A DNA stretch of 64,000 nt from Helicobacter muridarum (GTDB taxonomy: Bacteria; Campylobacterota; Campylobacteria; Campylobacterales; Helicobacteraceae): positions 1-64,000 of the forward strand of contig NZ_JRPD02000001.1 in NCBI RefSeq assembly GCF_000765805.2, given 5' to 3'. Of the stretch, positions 61,712-64,000 are shown piece after piece (positions within the stretch are counted from its first letter, which is position 1; every line of letters begins with the position of its first letter). The notes beneath the pieces were generated by a model, which saw nothing but the letters and a program-made list of their open reading frames with translations, did not search any database and was not told the DNA's origin. Both the position numbers and the translations under genes were made by a program.

Positions 61712-62404
61712 ATGTTACCTAAGAGCATTATTCTATCCAATCAAGTAGAAGAAAAATATCATCCTGATACTGTTCTTCCAAAGAAGCCATCTCAACAGGC
61801 TCGCGACAAAGTGATAGTAATTGGTAGTTCAACAGGTGGAACAGAAGCACTTTATCAAATATTTTCAGCGTTGCCAACAGGACTACCTCCTATTGTAGTT
61901 GTGCAGCACATTCCTAAGACATTTTCTTCTTCACTTGCTAATAGATTGAATGCAAATAGTAAACTAAGCATTTGTGAGGTTAACAATTTAATGGAGTTAA
62001 AACAAGATTGGGCATATATAGCCAATGGAGATTCTCATGCAGTTTTTAAATACGAGGGTAGAAAGTGCTATGTCATGCCACTCAATGCGCAAAAGATTAG
62101 TAGACATAGACCAAGTGTAGATGTTCTATTTAGAAGTGCTAATAATGTAATAGGGCGAAGCACTTTAGCTATTATCTTAACTGGAATGGGAGATGATGGA
62201 AGCATTGGCATGAAAGAGCTTTTTGATAATGGTGCATATACTATTGCCCAAGATGAAAGCAGTTGCATTGTATTTGGCATGCCAAAAAAGGCTATTGAGG
62301 CTGGTGCAATAAAGGAAGTTTTACCTTTAAGTAAGATTCCAAATAGAATAGTAGATTATGCTAATGGGAAGATTTTATCTTCCCATAAAGATATAGAAAT
62401 TTAA
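61712..62404 (+). CDS. cheB: CheB methylesterase without receiver domain
   Basis: Removes methyl groups from (and deamidates) chemoreceptors. The 230-residue protein is the catalytic domain alone: VIGSSTGGTEAL (serine S39 or S40), VVQHIP (H66) and the aspartate in GMGDDGSIGM. The usual N-terminal response-regulator domain is missing, as in Campylobacter CheB, so activity is not controlled by CheA phosphorylation in the classical way. AAAGGAG before the ATG. Confidence 0.93.
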   Translation: MLPKSIILSNQVEEKYHPDTVLPKKPSQQARDKVIVIGSSTGGTEALYQIFSALPTGLPPIVVVQHIPKTFSSSLANRLNANSKLSICEVNNLMELKQDWAYIANGDSHAVFKYEGRKCYVMPLNAQKISRHRPSVDVLFRSANNVIGRSTLAIILTGMGDDGSIGMKELFDNGAYTIAQDESSCIVFGMPKKAIEAGAIKEVLPLSKIPNRIVDYANGKILSSHKDIEI

Positions 62405-62484
62405 TAAGTAGTTGCTATATGCTTATTTAATTCTTATTTGTCATTCTTAGGTTTTTTATATTTACCTTAGAGTAAGAGATTTTA

Positions 62485-63702
62485 TTAATGAATTATCTTT
62501 CCAAAGTTGCAAAGTACATTAAAAAATATAATATTTAATCGTTCTATATCTTTTAGTTTAACTCTTTCGTTTATAGCATGTATCCTATCATTGCATACTC
62601 CAATTTCTGCTACACCAATACCATGAGCACTAAAGAATCTAGCATCACTAGTCCCCCCGCTAGTGCTCCTAGTAACATCTATAACATCAAACTTATTAGA
62701 ATCTAGTATACTAGATTCTAATATATCTATAAACTTTTTATCAGTGGTTAGGAAACCCTGCGCGCTTTGCCTTAGCTCTAATGTATATGGAAGCCCAGAT
62801 AGCACTCCTTCTATATAGCTTCTTAGGGAATCAAGACTAGTTTTAGTAGAGTTGCGCACATTAAACATAATACGCATATCATTAGGTGTTACATTAACAG
62901 TTTCAATACCTGCTCTAATATCGGTAATAACTAGCTTTGAGGGTTCAAATTCCTTTGTACCGCTATCTAAATTCACCCCAGCCAATTTCCCTAATCTATC
63001 TCCTAAAAGTTCAATGGGATTAATACATTTACTTGGATATGCTACATGTCCTTGCTTTCCAGATATATATATCTTGCCATTAATTGAACCACGTCTCCCC
63101 ACTTTTATAATATCTCCAGCGATATTATTGCTTGTAGGTTCTGCTACAATGCAATGCGTTGGCATAAGATTCTTGCTTTTAAGAATCTCTAGGGCATATT
63201 TGCTACCATGTATTGCTTCACCTTCCTCATCGCTAGTTAATAAAATAGAAATAATAAAATCCTGCTTATTATCTTTTGTAAGAAATTCCTTAATAGCACT
63301 AATGAAGCAAGCAACACCGCTTTTCATATCTTGAGCCCCTCTACCATACAAATACCCATCGCTTATTGTAGGTGTAAATGGGTTGAATCTCCAATGATTA
63401 GCATTGTTTTTATTATTTAGGGCTTTGTTAGAATGCTCATTCCATTCTCCACCTGGTGGAACAACATCAATATGCCCAGCAAAGCATAAATGCAAAATAT
63501 CTCTATTAAAAGATTTGGATTCTAAATGTGTTGGAATCTTATATAAGAAAAGATTTTTTACCCCATCTTTGTCTATATGCAATGCCTCAAAATCTGGCAA
63601 TAATCCTTTAATGTATTCATAGATATTTAATTCTAAGGGCGTTATAGTTGGATAAGAAATAAGCTTTTTTGTAATATCAAGAGCATTTGTTGTTGAAGTC
63701 AT
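62485..63702 (-). CDS. dapE: Succinyl-diaminopimelate desuccinylase
   Basis: Zinc hydrolase of the M20 family that makes LL-diaminopimelate, just before DapF in the pathway. Metal-ligand motifs: CFAGHIDVVPPG, YGRGAQDMKSG, LLTSDEEGEA and IVAEPT, with a late TSGGTSDARFF. I start at ATG 63702, with AAGGATTATT before it (405 residues), and drop 18 upstream codons. It is divergent from the exonuclease gene. Confidence 0.93.
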   Translation of the reverse strand: MTSTTNALDITKKLISYPTITPLELNIYEYIKGLLPDFEALHIDKDGVKNLFLYKIPTHLESKSFNRDILHLCFAGHIDVVPPGGEWNEHSNKALNNKNNANHWRFNPFTPTISDGYLYGRGAQDMKSGVACFISAIKEFLTKDNKQDFIISILLTSDEEGEAIHGSKYALEILKSKNLMPTHCIVAEPTSNNIAGDIIKVGRRGSINGKIYISGKQGHVAYPSKCINPIELLGDRLGKLAGVNLDSGTKEFEPSKLVITDIRAGIETVNVTPNDMRIMFNVRNSTKTSLDSLRSYIEGVLSGLPYTLELRQSAQGFLTTDKKFIDILESSILDSNKFDVIDVTRSTSGGTSDARFFSAHGIGVAEIGVCNDRIHAINERVKLKDIERLNIIFFNVLCNFGKIIH

Positions 63703-63814
63703 AATAATCCTTAAATAAAGCATTATAACACAAAGCCAATCAAGGCACTTTAGCAATATGTTGTTATAATTCTTTTTGGATTAAAATTAAGATTCTACAA
63801 CATAAGGAGATATT

Positions 63815-64000
63815 TTGAGGTTTATTTCATGGAATGTTAATGGCTTGCGAGCTTGCATGAATAAGGGGTTTATGGATTTTTTCAATGAAATTGATGCTGA
63901 TGTTTTTTGTATACAAGAATCCAAAATGCAGCAAACACAAAGCGAATTTAGCTTTGATGGTTACTATGAGTTTTGGAACTGTGCAGAGAAAAAGGGGTAT
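63815..64000 (+). CDS. xth: Exodeoxyribonuclease III / AP endonuclease, N-terminal part
   Basis: The reading frame runs to the window edge in phase (62 codons). It begins with a TTG behind AAGGAGA: MRFISWNVNGLRA, then ADVFCIQESKMQ and FDGYYEFWNCAEKKGY. These are the opening motifs of the ExoIII/XthA family, including the catalytic Asn and Glu of N-V-N-G-L and Q-E-S-K. The C-terminal part lies outside. Confidence 0.9.
   Translation, partial: MRFISWNVNGLRACMNKGFMDFFNEIDADVFCIQESKMQQTQSEFSFDGYYEFWNCAEKKGY

Overview
The window looks like the chromosome of a non-pylori, probably enterohepatic-type Helicobacter. The DNA is very AT-rich. The gene content (yidD-yidC-jag-mnmE, a fused CcsBA, a HefC-type RND pump, a Hof-like outer membrane protein, AtoE, Pfr, and a CheB without receiver domain next to CheR) is epsilonproteobacterial and closest to Helicobacter. 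CheR/CheB, to my knowledge absent from H. pylori, argue against that species. No 16S gene is present, so the species is not determined.

Layout. 1-9.3 kb: end of an unidentified gene, alanine racemase, a YkvI-type permease, a HefC-like RND pump, an orphan YbdD-type small protein, a secreted BspA-like repeat protein and a chemoreceptor. 9.4-26.1 kb: PPK2, a CinA-domain protein, dUTPase, the membrane insertion / tRNA modification operon (yidD, yidC, jag, mnmE), tyrA, a cytochrome c biogenesis block (two exported thioredoxin-like proteins plus fused CcsBA), dapF and dnaX. 26.1-27.3 kb: about 1.1 kb without genes but with two strong hairpins. 27.3-38 kb: a prophage-derived island. 39-50 kb: glcD, rpoN, tatD, a Rep/UvrD helicase, two tRNAs, a DUF815 ATPase, two unknown genes, thiE-azlD-ribE. 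50-64 kb: a Tat-signal aminotransferase, a 3-hydroxybutyrate / short-chain fatty acid module (bdhA, GntP permease, atoE), ferritin with two palindromic operators, panC, an outer membrane protein, azlC, pdxJ, cheR-cheB, dapE and the start of an exonuclease III gene.

The prophage island is the most unusual part. Its left half (plus strand) has three tandem cassettes. Each has its own promoter and its own operator-like repeats, one or two very small membrane peptides, and a small HTH and/or BRO-N DNA-binding protein. Cassettes 1 and 2 also carry a hairpin right after the first tiny ORF. Two cassettes share near-identical DNA, so this is recent tandem duplication. A split, apparently protease-dead CI/S24 repressor faces them across a divergent control region, where a consensus promoter lies between two copies of a perfect 19-bp inverted repeat. 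The right half (minus strand) is a siphovirus-type tail operon: M15 endolysin, tail tube protein, tail assembly chaperones with a textbook -1 frameshift signal (A AAA AAC, 9-nt spacer, 9-bp stem), tape measure protein, a tail protein and a fibre-like protein. No integrase, terminase, portal or capsid genes are visible, so it is either a decayed prophage or a retained tail-only (tailocin-like) cassette.

How the genes work together: dapF and dapE serve diaminopimelate/lysine synthesis and, with alr, peptidoglycan precursors. tyrA serves aromatic amino acid synthesis. ribE, thiE, pdxJ and panC serve cofactor synthesis. CheR/CheB would adapt chemoreceptors such as the one at 7.2-9.3 kb. bdhA-GntP-AtoE form a ketone-body / short-chain acid uptake and oxidation unit.
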